A stretch of DNA of 64,000 nt from CAYNQK01 sp964470375. GTDB lineage: Bacteria > Spirochaetota > Spirochaetia > Treponematales > JBGSOB01. The translations under genes were made by a program, and so were the position numbers. Below, one piece after another: positions 1 to 6,721 of this stretch. The notes below the pieces were generated by a model. The model was not told where the DNA came from. It made no database searches and saw only the letters and a list, made by a program, of their open reading frames with translations. Numbering within the stretch: the stretch's first letter is position 1; each line of letters begins with the position of its first letter. The stretch lies in the NCBI GenBank assembly GCA_964470375.1, contig CAYYCP010000004.1:31371-95370 (forward strand). Direction: 5' to 3'.

Positions 1-375
1 GTTGAAGGTGGCTGAGAAGAGACCGGCTTCCGCGGCCAGTCGGTCGAATTCGCGGTTGTTGTAGAAGCCCGGTGTGCCGGACTTGGCCGGAGCGCCCGGG
101 CGCTCGAGGGAGACCCCAAGGGTGGCGGCCCGGCAGTTGAAAGCGGAGACGATGCGCGATGCCAACCCGTAGCCGGTGGAGCAGCCAAGGACGAGGACGC
201 GGGTGGGACCGCCCTGAATGCGCGGACGATCCGAGACCCATGCCGCCTGGGCGCGCACAGAGGCGGCGCAGCCGGCCGGATGGGCGTTCAGGCAGACATT
301 ATTGCTGATCATCGGCTCCGAGGGGGAGAGGACCCGGGCCGGAATGCGCGAACAGGCACCTGAGGAATTCGTCAC
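1..375 (-). CDS. fabV: Enoyl-ACP / trans-2-enoyl-CoA reductase FabV (Ter), N-terminal part
   Basis: NADH-dependent reductase of the last step of fatty-acid elongation; the Treponema denticola homologue (Ter) reduces crotonyl-CoA. The 125 visible codons run off the left edge. They show the family N-terminus (NNVCLNAHPAGC), the Rossmann-type motif VLGCSTGYGLASRI, and the stretch SGTPGFYNNREFD that follows the cofactor-binding region. The gene is last in the fabHFZV operon; its GTG start overlaps the fabZ stop (GTGA). An ATG at 312 (MISNNVC) is possible, but the residues conserved in the family begin slightly upstream of it, favouring the GTG. Whether it acts on ACP or CoA substrates cannot be read from this fragment; the fab neighbours favour fatty-acid synthesis. 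Confidence 0.9.
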   Translation of the reverse strand, partial: MTNSSGACSRIPARVLSPSEPMISNNVCLNAHPAGCAASVRAQAAWVSDRPRIQGGPTRVLVLGCSTGYGLASRIVSAFNCRAATLGVSLERPGAPAKSGTPGFYNNREFDRLAAEAGLFSATFN

Positions 376-827
376 TGGGCTCCCCCCTGATTGCCCGCTC
401 CAATGGTTCCCACATCTTGGGCGATTATCATCCACTCGGCTTCGGCGGCGACCTCGCCGCCCACCAGGGCCTGGCCGGATTGCTTGACCATGCGAGGCGA
501 TACACGCAGATTCTTGATTTCCAGGCGGACCTCGTCGTTGGGACGGACCTGGCGGCGGAATTTCACCTTATCCACGCTGGCGAAGAAGAACAGGGTACCG
601 TCCTTGAAGCTGCCCATCTGGGACAGCCCGGCCCCGCCTGCCTGGGCCATGGTCTCAACCAGGATGACCCCCGGCACCACCGGGTAGCCTGGGAAGTGGC
701 CCTTGAAGAAAAACTCCGCATCGGTATACCTGCGATACGCCACGATGCCATCGGCGTCGGCCTTCTCAAGGCGGTCAATGAAGAGGAAGGGTTCGCGGTG
801 GGGAATGAGGTCTTTGGGATCCTTCAT
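372..827 (-). CDS. fabZ: 3-hydroxyacyl-ACP dehydratase FabZ
   Basis: Hot-dog-fold dehydratase that removes water from 3-hydroxyacyl-ACP in cytoplasmic type II fatty-acid synthesis. The 151-residue protein has the usual family length. It carries the active-site block GHFPGYPVVPGVILVE, with catalytic His44 and Glu58, and the N-terminal LIPHREPFLFID motif seen in FabZ. It sits between fabF and fabV with 4-base overlaps on both sides (ATGA with fabF, GTGA with fabV), so translation is probably coupled. FabA-like isomerase activity is possible in principle, but the sequence fits FabZ better. Confidence 0.95.
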   Translation of the reverse strand: MKDPKDLIPHREPFLFIDRLEKADADGIVAYRRYTDAEFFFKGHFPGYPVVPGVILVETMAQAGGAGLSQMGSFKDGTLFFFASVDKVKFRRQVRPNDEVRLEIKNLRVSPRMVKQSGQALVGGEVAAEAEWMIIAQDVGTIGAGNQGGAQ

Positions 828-2068
828 TCGGTGTACCTCCTGAAGGCGACCACGCCGTTGTGGCCGCCGAAGCCCAGGGTGCTGGAGAGGACAGCGTCTA
901 TCCTACCCGGCGCTCCCTGGTTGGGGATATAGTCCAGATCGCACTCGGGATCCGGCTCCTCCTGGTTGATGGTGGGCGGGAAGAAACCCTCGCGCATGGC
1001 CATCACCGATATGATGGCCTCGATGGCCCCCGTGCCGCCGATGCAGTGTCCGGTCATGCTCTTGGTGGAGGAGACGCGCAGGGATCTGACATGCTCGCCG
1101 AAGGCCGCCTTGAGGGCCTTGGTTTCGGTGGGGTCGTTGATAGGCGTGGAGGTGCCGTGGGCGTTGTAATACTGGACGTCCTGGGGACGCAAGCCGGCGT
1201 CATCCAGGCACAGCTTAATGGCCAGGGCTCCGCCCGTGCCGTCGGGATCGGGGCTGGTGATGTGGTAGGCGTCGCAAGAGGCTCCGTAGCCGGCGAATTC
1301 GGCGAGGATGGTAGCTCCACGAGAGCGCGCGTGGCTTTCGCGCTCAAGAACCATCACCCCGGCGCCCTCGCCCAGGACGAAGCCGTCGCGCTTCTTATCG
1401 AAGGGGCGGGAGGCCCGCTCGGGCTCATCGTTAAAGGCGGTGGAAAGGGTTTTCAGCATCTCGAAGCCCCCCAGGGTGAAGGGCGTCAGGGCCGCCTCTG
1501 TGCCCCCGGCTATGCAGACATCCACCCGCCCGGAGCGGATCAGGTCAAGGGCGGCCCCTAGGCCGTCGGTGCCGGATGAACATGCCGTCACGGAGGTCAG
1601 GGCCGGTCCGTGGATGCCATACTGCATGGCTATATTCCCGGCTGCCTCATTGGAGATGAGGAGGGGTATGGTCAGGGGCAGCATGCGCGTCCAGCCCTGG
1701 AGATAGTACTTGCCATAAGAGGCGTGCAGGACTTCGAAGCCTCCGATGCCCGTACCGATGTAGACACCGGTGCGAATCGGGTCCAGGCCGCCTTCCTTGA
1801 GCCCGGCCTGGGCCATGGCCTGGGCGGCCGCGGCCACCGCGTACTGGGTGAACAAGGCCATCTTGCGGGCGTCCTTGGCCTCCATCCAGTTCTTGGGATC
1901 GAAGTCCTTCACCTCCGCGGCGATCTTCACCTCATGCTCCGAGGCGTCGAAGCGCGTGATGCGCGTCACCCCGGAGCGACCGTTCTTGATGCTCTCCCAG
2001 AGCGTGGCGACGTCATTGCCGCAGGGGCTGATGGCCCCCATCCCGGTGACGACGACCTTGTCCTTCAT
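824..2068 (-). CDS. fabF: 3-oxoacyl-ACP synthase II FabF
   Basis: Beta-ketoacyl-ACP synthase that elongates acyl chains with malonyl-ACP. The 414 residues contain the thiolase-fold catalytic triad: Cys163 in VTACSSG, the first His in NAHGTSTP (about residue 300) and the second His in SMTGHCIGGTGAIE (about 340), plus the C-terminal LSSTLGFGGHNG. The start at 2068 (MKDKVVVTGMG) was chosen because GAGGAGG lies 6-7 bases upstream and the family begins here; the open frame continues further upstream without homology. It follows fabH after 20 bases and overlaps fabZ by 4. Confidence 0.95.
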   Translation of the reverse strand: MKDKVVVTGMGAISPCGNDVATLWESIKNGRSGVTRITRFDASEHEVKIAAEVKDFDPKNWMEAKDARKMALFTQYAVAAAAQAMAQAGLKEGGLDPIRTGVYIGTGIGGFEVLHASYGKYYLQGWTRMLPLTIPLLISNEAAGNIAMQYGIHGPALTSVTACSSGTDGLGAALDLIRSGRVDVCIAGGTEAALTPFTLGGFEMLKTLSTAFNDEPERASRPFDKKRDGFVLGEGAGVMVLERESHARSRGATILAEFAGYGASCDAYHITSPDPDGTGGALAIKLCLDDAGLRPQDVQYYNAHGTSTPINDPTETKALKAAFGEHVRSLRVSSTKSMTGHCIGGTGAIEAIISVMAMREGFFPPTINQEEPDPECDLDYIPNQGAPGRIDAVLSSTLGFGGHNGVVAFRRYTE

Positions 2069-2088
2069 GGAATCCTCCTCAGTCTTTC

Positions 2089-3069
2089 TCACCAACGAAG
2101 CAGGGCGGCGCCGGAAGTGAGGCCGGCGCCGAAGCCCGTCATGGCGACGAGCTGCCCGCGCTTGAGGAGTCCGCGGCGCTCCATGTCGCAGAGGGCGATG
2201 GGGATAGTCGCGGACGAGGTATTGGCGTAGTCCTCTATGTCGATGAAGACCTTCGAATCGGGGATGTCCAAGCGCTTGGCGGCTGCCTGGATGATGCGCG
2301 CGTTGGCCTGGTGCGGGACGATCCAGTCAAGATCCTGGATACTTAGGCCGGCCTTGGCTGTGATGTCCTTGAGGATCTCGACGTTTTCGCCCACCGCGAA
2401 GTTGTAGACCCGGCGGCCGTCCATGCGGATGGCCGGGGCCCTGGCCTGTGAATCGGCGGGATAGGGCAGACGGCAGCCGCCCGCGTCGGTGTAGAGGGCG
2501 TCTGAGTCCTCGCCGTAGGCGCGCAGAATGGTGGCCAGGATGCCGCAGCCATCACCGGCCCCCGTGCTGAGGACGGCCGCGCCGGCCCCGTCGCCGAAGA
2601 GGACACAGGTGTTGCGGTCGCTCCAATCAGTGAGGCGTGAGAGAGCCTCCGCCGCGATCAGCAGGGCATGGCCGCCGCCCATAGTCGGAAGCATAGCGTC
2701 GATGATGGAGAGCCCGTATATGAAACCTGAGCAGGCCGCGGTCAGGTCGAAGGCCGGCGCCCCCGAGCAGCCAAGCTTGCCTTGGATGACGCAGGCCGTG
2801 GAGGGGAAGCCCAGGTAGTCGGGGCTGGATGTGGCCACCAGGATCATCTTTATATCGCCGGGTTGTAAGCCGGACTTCTCCAAGGCGGCCTGTGCGGCAC
2901 GCACACCCATATCTGAAACCGCGTCGGCCGGATCGATGATGTGCCGGAAGCCTATTCCCGTGTGGGAGCGGATCCACTCATCGGAGGTGTCGACTGTCTT
3001 GGCGAGGTCATCATTGGATACCCTGTTAAGGGGAACCCAGGATGAAATCGCCTTGATGCATATTGGCAT
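2089..3069 (-). CDS. fabH: 3-oxoacyl-ACP synthase III FabH
   Basis: Initiating condensing enzyme of fatty-acid synthesis, joining acetyl-CoA (or another primer) to malonyl-ACP. The 326-residue protein shows the catalytic Cys about 113 (LTAACSGF), His in WIVPHQANARI and Asn in DYANTSSATIP, with the C-terminal GFGAGLTSGAALLRW. Two adjacent ATGs exist (3072 and 3069). AGGAGG ends 1 base before the first and 4 before the second, so 3069 is preferred. It is the promoter-proximal gene of fabH-fabF-fabZ-fabV and follows a region with a strong promoter and an inverted repeat. Confidence 0.95.
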   Translation of the reverse strand: MPICIKAISSWVPLNRVSNDDLAKTVDTSDEWIRSHTGIGFRHIIDPADAVSDMGVRAAQAALEKSGLQPGDIKMILVATSSPDYLGFPSTACVIQGKLGCSGAPAFDLTAACSGFIYGLSIIDAMLPTMGGGHALLIAAEALSRLTDWSDRNTCVLFGDGAGAAVLSTGAGDGCGILATILRAYGEDSDALYTDAGGCRLPYPADSQARAPAIRMDGRRVYNFAVGENVEILKDITAKAGLSIQDLDWIVPHQANARIIQAAAKRLDIPDSKVFIDIEDYANTSSATIPIALCDMERRGLLKRGQLVAMTGFGAGLTSGAALLRW

Positions 3070-3116
3070 CATTCCTCCTAGATGACATAGGATGAAATTC
3101 TGTCATCGTCGAAATC

Positions 3117-3145
3117 AATTTAGACAAATAGTGTGAATCTGTCAA
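3117..3145 (-). promoter_or_regulatory. Promoter of the fabHFZV operon
   Basis: On the minus strand a perfect -35 TTGACA (3140-3145) is followed after 17 bases by the -10 TAAATT (3117-3122). The expected start of transcription leaves a leader of about 40 bases before fabH with a good ribosome-binding site. The upstream 100 bases are unusually AT-rich for this genome and could act as an UP element. Confidence 0.7.
3120..3145. promoter_or_regulatory. Inverted repeat inside the fab promoter (candidate operator)
   Basis: The arms TTAGACA (3120-3126) and TGTCAA (3140-3145) form an inverted GACA-N13-TGTC repeat that spans the space between the -35 and -10 boxes. A second copy of one arm, TTAGACAAA, lies at 3227-3235 (the first is 3120-3128). 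The position would block RNA polymerase. The neighbouring TetR protein is the obvious candidate ligand; that pairing is inferred from location only. Confidence 0.45.
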
Positions 3146-3259
3146 TATAGGCTTTGGGGGATACTATGGAGCAAAGATTGATAAATAATTATATTGTATT
3201 AAGATAGAAGATAGAAAAAGAAATAATTAGACAAAATCTTCTATATATAAGCTAAGTGC

Positions 3260-3853
3260 TTAGGGCTTGAGGAGGGAAGCGAGGGCCTCCATCGCCTGTA
3301 TGTTGTCCGAGACATCGGCCTTCTCCATAATCACGAGCTGGACCACGGTGCTTTCGATCAAAGAATAGATGGCTTCTGTGACGGCGTGGGCGTTGGTATG
3401 CCTGATCTGGCCGCACTTCATCCCGTCCATAATCAGACGGGAAAGTAGGACGCGCAGGCGTATGACCCGCCGGCGGATGAGGTCTTCAGCCCGGCCTTTG
3501 TCGCGTCTCTGCTCCAGGAGGTAGTCAAGAATGATGGAAAAGAGACGCCTTTCCTCCAGGCACTTCTCCAGGACGATGCGCCCGATGCGGCCGATCTTAT
3601 CGGGAGCGGAAATATCGGCATCGGCGATGATGGGCTCGAAAGAACGCTCCAGGGCCTCGGTGACTTGCTTGATGGTGAAGCGGAATATCTCGCGCTTGTT
3701 CTTGAAGTAAGTGTACAGGATGGTGCGGGCTATGCCGCAGCGGTCGGCGATCTTCTGGTAACTGGCGCCCGAATAGCCCTCCTCCAGGAAGACGTCCAGG
3801 GCCTTATCCAGGATCTCGTGTTTGCGCTTGGCGTGCTCTACGACGATGGACAT
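3260..3853 (-). CDS. TetR/AcrR-family transcriptional regulator
   Basis: 197 residues with an N-terminal helix-turn-helix (about residues 10-60: ILDKALDVFLEEGYSGASYQ, then a recognition helix near IARTILYTYFKNKREIF), typical of TetR repressors, and a helical C-terminal ligand domain of unknown specificity. GAGG lies 6 bases before the ATG. It follows the degenerate-GGDEF gene after 7 bases and precedes the fab operon in the same direction, separated by 190 AT-rich bases. Analogy with FabR and similar lipid regulators suggests control of fatty-acid synthesis; this is inferred from position. Confidence 0.85.
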   Translation of the reverse strand: MSIVVEHAKRKHEILDKALDVFLEEGYSGASYQKIADRCGIARTILYTYFKNKREIFRFTIKQVTEALERSFEPIIADADISAPDKIGRIGRIVLEKCLEERRLFSIILDYLLEQRRDKGRAEDLIRRRVIRLRVLLSRLIMDGMKCGQIRHTNAHAVTEAIYSLIESTVVQLVIMEKADVSDNIQAMEALASLLKP

Positions 3854-3860
3854 GGCTGCC

Positions 3861-5309
3861 TCAGAACTTTCCCGCGATGAAATCGCGGTAACGGTCGGGA
3901 TTGGCCCGGAATCCGACGATGCGCGAGTCGCCTTCGGTGCGGGCCTTGTCCAAGGCGCGTGCGGACTCGTCCAGGAGGCGCTCGGCCTTTACCAGGCGCC
4001 CGCTCCGGCTGGAGACGCCCATGTAGAGGGGCAGGAGCTCCGGGCCGGGTTTTGGTATGGCGCCGGTCAGATCAAGGGTGAGCTTTTTGAGGAAGTCCTC
4101 GGCCATGCGCAGGGCCCGGTTCAGGTCTATGCCCGGGAGAATCATGGCGAAGCCGTCCTGCCCGCGCTCGAAGGCCAGGTCACGGAAAGTGAAGAAGGAT
4201 GGTATGGCGCGTGCAAGAGCCGCGTAGGCGTCCGAGGCCTGGTCGGCTCCATCGAGGTGGAAAAGGATGAGGGAGCAGTCCTGCTCCAGGGATGCTGAGC
4301 GGGAGAGCTCGGCCTCGAGGCGATCGGGGAGATAGGCTTCCCACCCCAGTCCGCTTCGCTCCGTGTAGAGCCCACGCGGCGCGTCGGCCGCAGGGGCGTC
4401 CGCAGGGCTTGACCCGCCGCTTGGGGAGACGTCTTCGGGGGAGGCGGCGTTATCCAAATCCCCACTACCGAGCGCCTCAGCCTGGCGGACATCGTCTTGG
4501 GCATCAAGCAAAGGCCGCTCGGCAGCGCTCGGGGTTTCATCGGCCTCGGGGGGGAGGGGATCCAGCTGGCCTAAAGTGAGGCCGCCTGGGATACCATCGG
4601 ACGGCTCATCGTCGATAACGATGTCGGGGATGGTGAATTCATCGTCCTTGAAGGCGGCCCGCATGGACGGAGGGGCATAGGGAATATCAGCCGGAGAAGG
4701 GGAGGCCGCGGCGGCCGCGAAAGCGGGGGGCGCGTAGCCGGGCGCATCATCGGCTTCATCTTCGGAACGGACATAGAGGCTTATCAATGAAGCGATCAGC
4801 ACGGCGAGGAGGACAAGGAGGCCGATGAGGCTGTCCCTCAGGGGCAGGCTGATGTCACTGTTGCGCAGAATCACATAGGCGGCCTCCAGGTTACGTTGGC
4901 TCCCATCGGCAAGGCTGAGGCTGGCCCGCTTGACGAGAATGGAGAGGCGGTTGGAGGCGTCGAAACTATCCGCCCTGATGCCCGTCGGCCCGATCCGCGT
5001 CATAAGGTAGGGGGAATCGGTGGGAAGAACCCATTCGGATCCTCCATCCTTATTGCGTAGGATCACTCCCAGGAGGCTCGGGCTTCGCTCGATACGCTGG
5101 CGCATCTGCTCGCGAAAGACCTTGGAAGCCGGGCCGCCGCCCATGCCCAGGGAGGAGGCTGCCAGGCGGCTCAGCGACGCGAAATCCTCTGCGCTGCGCT
5201 CCATGGCCTCGGATCGGCTGCGGTGCACACGATAGGCGGCCAACAGGGCGAGGGCGGCCATGACGAGGAGCGACGAGGCCAGGACGATCCAATCGTTGCG
5301 CCGCTTCAT
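3861..5309 (-). CDS. Membrane protein with degenerate GGDEF-like domain
   Basis: 482 residues: a transmembrane helix at about 10-28, a periplasmic segment of about 130 residues, a second helix near 158-180, a Pro/Ala/Asp-rich linker (about 185-315), and a C-terminal domain that aligns with GGDEF folds. In this domain DLAFERGQDGFAMILPG replaces the usual R-x-GGDEFA pattern. The signature Gly-Gly-Asp/Glu-Glu is lost, so diguanylate cyclase activity is unlikely; a structural or nucleotide-sensing role is possible. There is no ribosome-binding site before the ATG, but a promoter ends 8 bases upstream, suggesting a leaderless mRNA. The tetR gene follows after 7 bases, so the two are probably co-transcribed. 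Confidence 0.75.
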   Translation of the reverse strand: MKRRNDWIVLASSLLVMAALALLAAYRVHRSRSEAMERSAEDFASLSRLAASSLGMGGGPASKVFREQMRQRIERSPSLLGVILRNKDGGSEWVLPTDSPYLMTRIGPTGIRADSFDASNRLSILVKRASLSLADGSQRNLEAAYVILRNSDISLPLRDSLIGLLVLLAVLIASLISLYVRSEDEADDAPGYAPPAFAAAAASPSPADIPYAPPSMRAAFKDDEFTIPDIVIDDEPSDGIPGGLTLGQLDPLPPEADETPSAAERPLLDAQDDVRQAEALGSGDLDNAASPEDVSPSGGSSPADAPAADAPRGLYTERSGLGWEAYLPDRLEAELSRSASLEQDCSLILFHLDGADQASDAYAALARAIPSFFTFRDLAFERGQDGFAMILPGIDLNRALRMAEDFLKKLTLDLTGAIPKPGPELLPLYMGVSSRSGRLVKAERLLDESARALDKARTEGDSRIVGFRANPDRYRDFIAGKF

Positions 5310-5317
5310 GCGAAGGG

Positions 5318-5345
5318 ATTATATACCGTTTTTTATTTTTGTGAA
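5318..5345 (-). promoter_or_regulatory. Promoter for the degenerate-GGDEF/tetR pair (leaderless type)
   Basis: Minus strand: TTCACA (5340-5345), 16 bases, TATAAT (5318-5323), then only 8 bases to the ATG at 5309. The perfect -10 and the short distance predict transcription starting at or next to the start codon. Confidence 0.6.
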
Positions 5346-5360
5346 GGGAAAAGCCCCGAC

Positions 5361-5378
5361 CGCGCTTGGAAAAGCGCG
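5361..5378. promoter_or_regulatory. Perfect inverted repeat over the -35 region (candidate operator)
   Basis: Arms CGCGCTT and AAGCGCG are separated by GGAA. The repeat covers the proposed -35 (5366-5371) of the DUF1707 gene promoter. It has no T-run and so does not look like a terminator; an operator is the simplest reading. The regulator is unknown. Confidence 0.35.
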
Positions 5379-5394
5379 AAGTCTCCAGTACTAT
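5366..5394 (+). promoter_or_regulatory. Candidate promoter of the DUF1707/LiaF-like gene
   Basis: TTGGAA (5366-5371), 17 bases, TACTAT (5389-5394), followed by a 20-base leader with GAGGAGG before the ATG at 5415. An alternative -10 is TATAAC at 5392-5397. Confidence 0.45.
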
Positions 5395-5414
5395 AACGGA
5401 AAGAGGAGGCGCCC

Positions 5415-6044
5415 ATGCCGCACCGTGAGGGCTATAGGGAGCTGTCCATGGACGGGCTGAGGGATGCCGTCATGGACGAGCTCGCCGTCCAGTACTCCCG
5501 TTCCAACCTCAGCATGGAGGAATACGATCAACGCTGCGGCCGAGCGGCCCAGGCCACGGCCCGCGCGGAGCTGATGGCCCTGGTGGAGGACCTGCCGGTC
5601 CTAGCCCTCCCGCGCGATCCGGAATCGGCTTGGCTTCCAGCCGCCCGCGCTACGGGAACCGGTGGGGCGGGCCTGCCATACAAGCTCAACGCAGGCAGCG
5701 TGCCTCCGGCCGAGACGGTTTTCAACGTCTTCTCGGGTACGGATCGCAAGGGCGCCTTCCGCGTAGCCAGGGCCATGCACGTGATCAACGTCTTCGGGGG
5801 CTGTGACATCGACCTGAGTCAGGCCCTCCTCCCGCCCGAAGGCTGCCAACTCAACCTCGTCTGCGTCTTCGGCGGCTGCGACATCAAAGTTCCGCCCGGG
5901 GTCAACGTGGATGTGCGCGGGATAGGCGTCTTCGGGGGCTTCGGGAAACGCGTCCAAGAGGTCGACGATCCCTCTGCGCCCACTATACGCATCTCCGGGG
6001 TGGCGGTCTTCGGCGGCTGCGACGTGAAGACAAAGGGAGCTTGA
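5415..6044 (+). CDS. DUF1707 / LiaF-like C-terminal domain protein
   Basis: 209 residues. The N-terminal 60 residues (LRDAVMDELAVQYSRSNLSM... EEYDQRCGRAAQA) match the DUF1707 short helical domain. The C-terminal half has four similar strands, INVFGGCDIDL, VCVFGGCDIKV, IGVFGGFGKRV and VAVFGGCDVKT, as in the LiaF C-terminal (DUF2154) beta-helix. LiaF-type proteins modulate envelope-stress sensing in Firmicutes; here there is no membrane segment and no LiaRS pair nearby, so the role is unknown. GAGGAGG 6-7 bases upstream fixes the start. It converges on the DUF2147 gene with a hairpin between them. Confidence 0.75.
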   Translation: MPHREGYRELSMDGLRDAVMDELAVQYSRSNLSMEEYDQRCGRAAQATARAELMALVEDLPVLALPRDPESAWLPAARATGTGGAGLPYKLNAGSVPPAETVFNVFSGTDRKGAFRVARAMHVINVFGGCDIDLSQALLPPEGCQLNLVCVFGGCDIKVPPGVNVDVRGIGVFGGFGKRVQEVDDPSAPTIRISGVAVFGGCDVKTKGA

Positions 6045-6054
6045 GGCGCAGGGA

Positions 6055-6077
6055 CCGGAGGCTGAGCGAGCCTCCGG
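6055..6077. terminator. Hairpin between convergent genes (possible terminator)
   Basis: A perfect 9-bp stem CCGGAGGCT / AGCCTCCGG with the 5-base loop GAGCG lies in the 49 bases between two converging genes. It has no T-run on either strand, so termination is assumed from its position. Confidence 0.4.
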
Positions 6078-6093
6078 CCACGCCGCGCCAGCG

Positions 6094-6600
6094 CTATTTC
6101 TTCTTTGGCTCCACGGGCACGAAGGTCTTGGGATCGGGAGGCTGGAAACCAGCCGGAAAGTCCGAGGCCGTGGCGCGCACCCACTTCTGGTTGCGTCCTA
6201 TGCCCAGGAATTTTATCTGGCCCCTGACGATCAGAGCATCGCCCTCCTTCCATACCTTGCAGACGTATTCGTTGCCCTCCTTGGGGTGGAAGATGGAACC
6301 CGACCACTGCTTGCCCTTATCCTCCAGGGCCCATACCAGGTCGAAGCCGCAGTAGGGCGGTTCGCCCTTGTATTTCTCCGTGCGCGTCGATTGCTTGTAG
6401 ATGGTGTCCTTGACCTTGCCGTCCTCGAAGGTTATGAGGATGCGTCCGTACAGCTTGCCTTGGTACATGTAGAGGCTGGTGATGGTCTCCGGCTCTCCGG
6501 TCTTGTCGTCTATGGATTTCCAGACGCCGGTGACGTCGTCGGCGGCGAAGGCCGCGGCGGCCAGGGCCATCAGAGCGGCCGCGATCAGGATTTTGCGCAT
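6094..6600 (-). CDS. Secreted DUF2147-family protein
   Basis: 168 residues with a clean signal peptide (MRKILIAAALMALAAAAFA, cleavage before ADD) and the DUF2147 pattern: DVTGVWKSIDD, a LYGRILI strand, and the C-terminal WVRA. Family members are small periplasmic beta-barrel-like proteins of unknown function. AAAGGAG lies 7-8 bases before the ATG at 6600; the frame stays open further upstream but crosses the promoter, so that extension was rejected. It is divergent from the long redox operon; their promoters lie back to back. Confidence 0.8.
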   Translation of the reverse strand: MRKILIAAALMALAAAAFAADDVTGVWKSIDDKTGEPETITSLYMYQGKLYGRILITFEDGKVKDTIYKQSTRTEKYKGEPPYCGFDLVWALEDKGKQWSGSIFHPKEGNEYVCKVWKEGDALIVRGQIKFLGIGRNQKWVRATASDFPAGFQPPDPKTFVPVEPKKK

Positions 6601-6623
6601 GCTCGGGCTCCTTTCGAAGCCTA

Positions 6624-6652
6624 AGTATAGGGGACCGCCGCCGGCTTGGCAA
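6624..6652 (-). promoter_or_regulatory. Promoter of the DUF2147 gene
   Basis: Minus strand TTGCCA (6647-6652), 17 bases, TATACT (6624-6629), followed by a 20-base leader with a good Shine-Dalgarno sequence. Confidence 0.6.
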
Positions 6653-6685
6653 CGGAAAACGCGGTTCGGCCGGTACCTGGACGGC

Positions 6686-6714
6686 TTGTGGCCGACTAGG
6701 TATGGTGCTATCTT
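6686..6714 (+). promoter_or_regulatory. Candidate promoter of the 12-gene redox/propeller operon
   Basis: TTGTGG (6686-6691), 17 bases, TATCTT (6709-6714). The first in-frame ATG (6722) begins 7 bases after the -10 box, where transcription should start. No other convincing promoter is visible until 23300, because the following genes overlap. Confidence 0.5.
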
Positions 6715-6721
6715 CAGGCTT

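Noticed and set aside
860..1561. Long plus-strand open frame opposite fabF (also 1610-2230)
   Set aside because: Antisense shadow of a clear gene in GC-rich DNA; no ribosome-binding site or recognisable protein.
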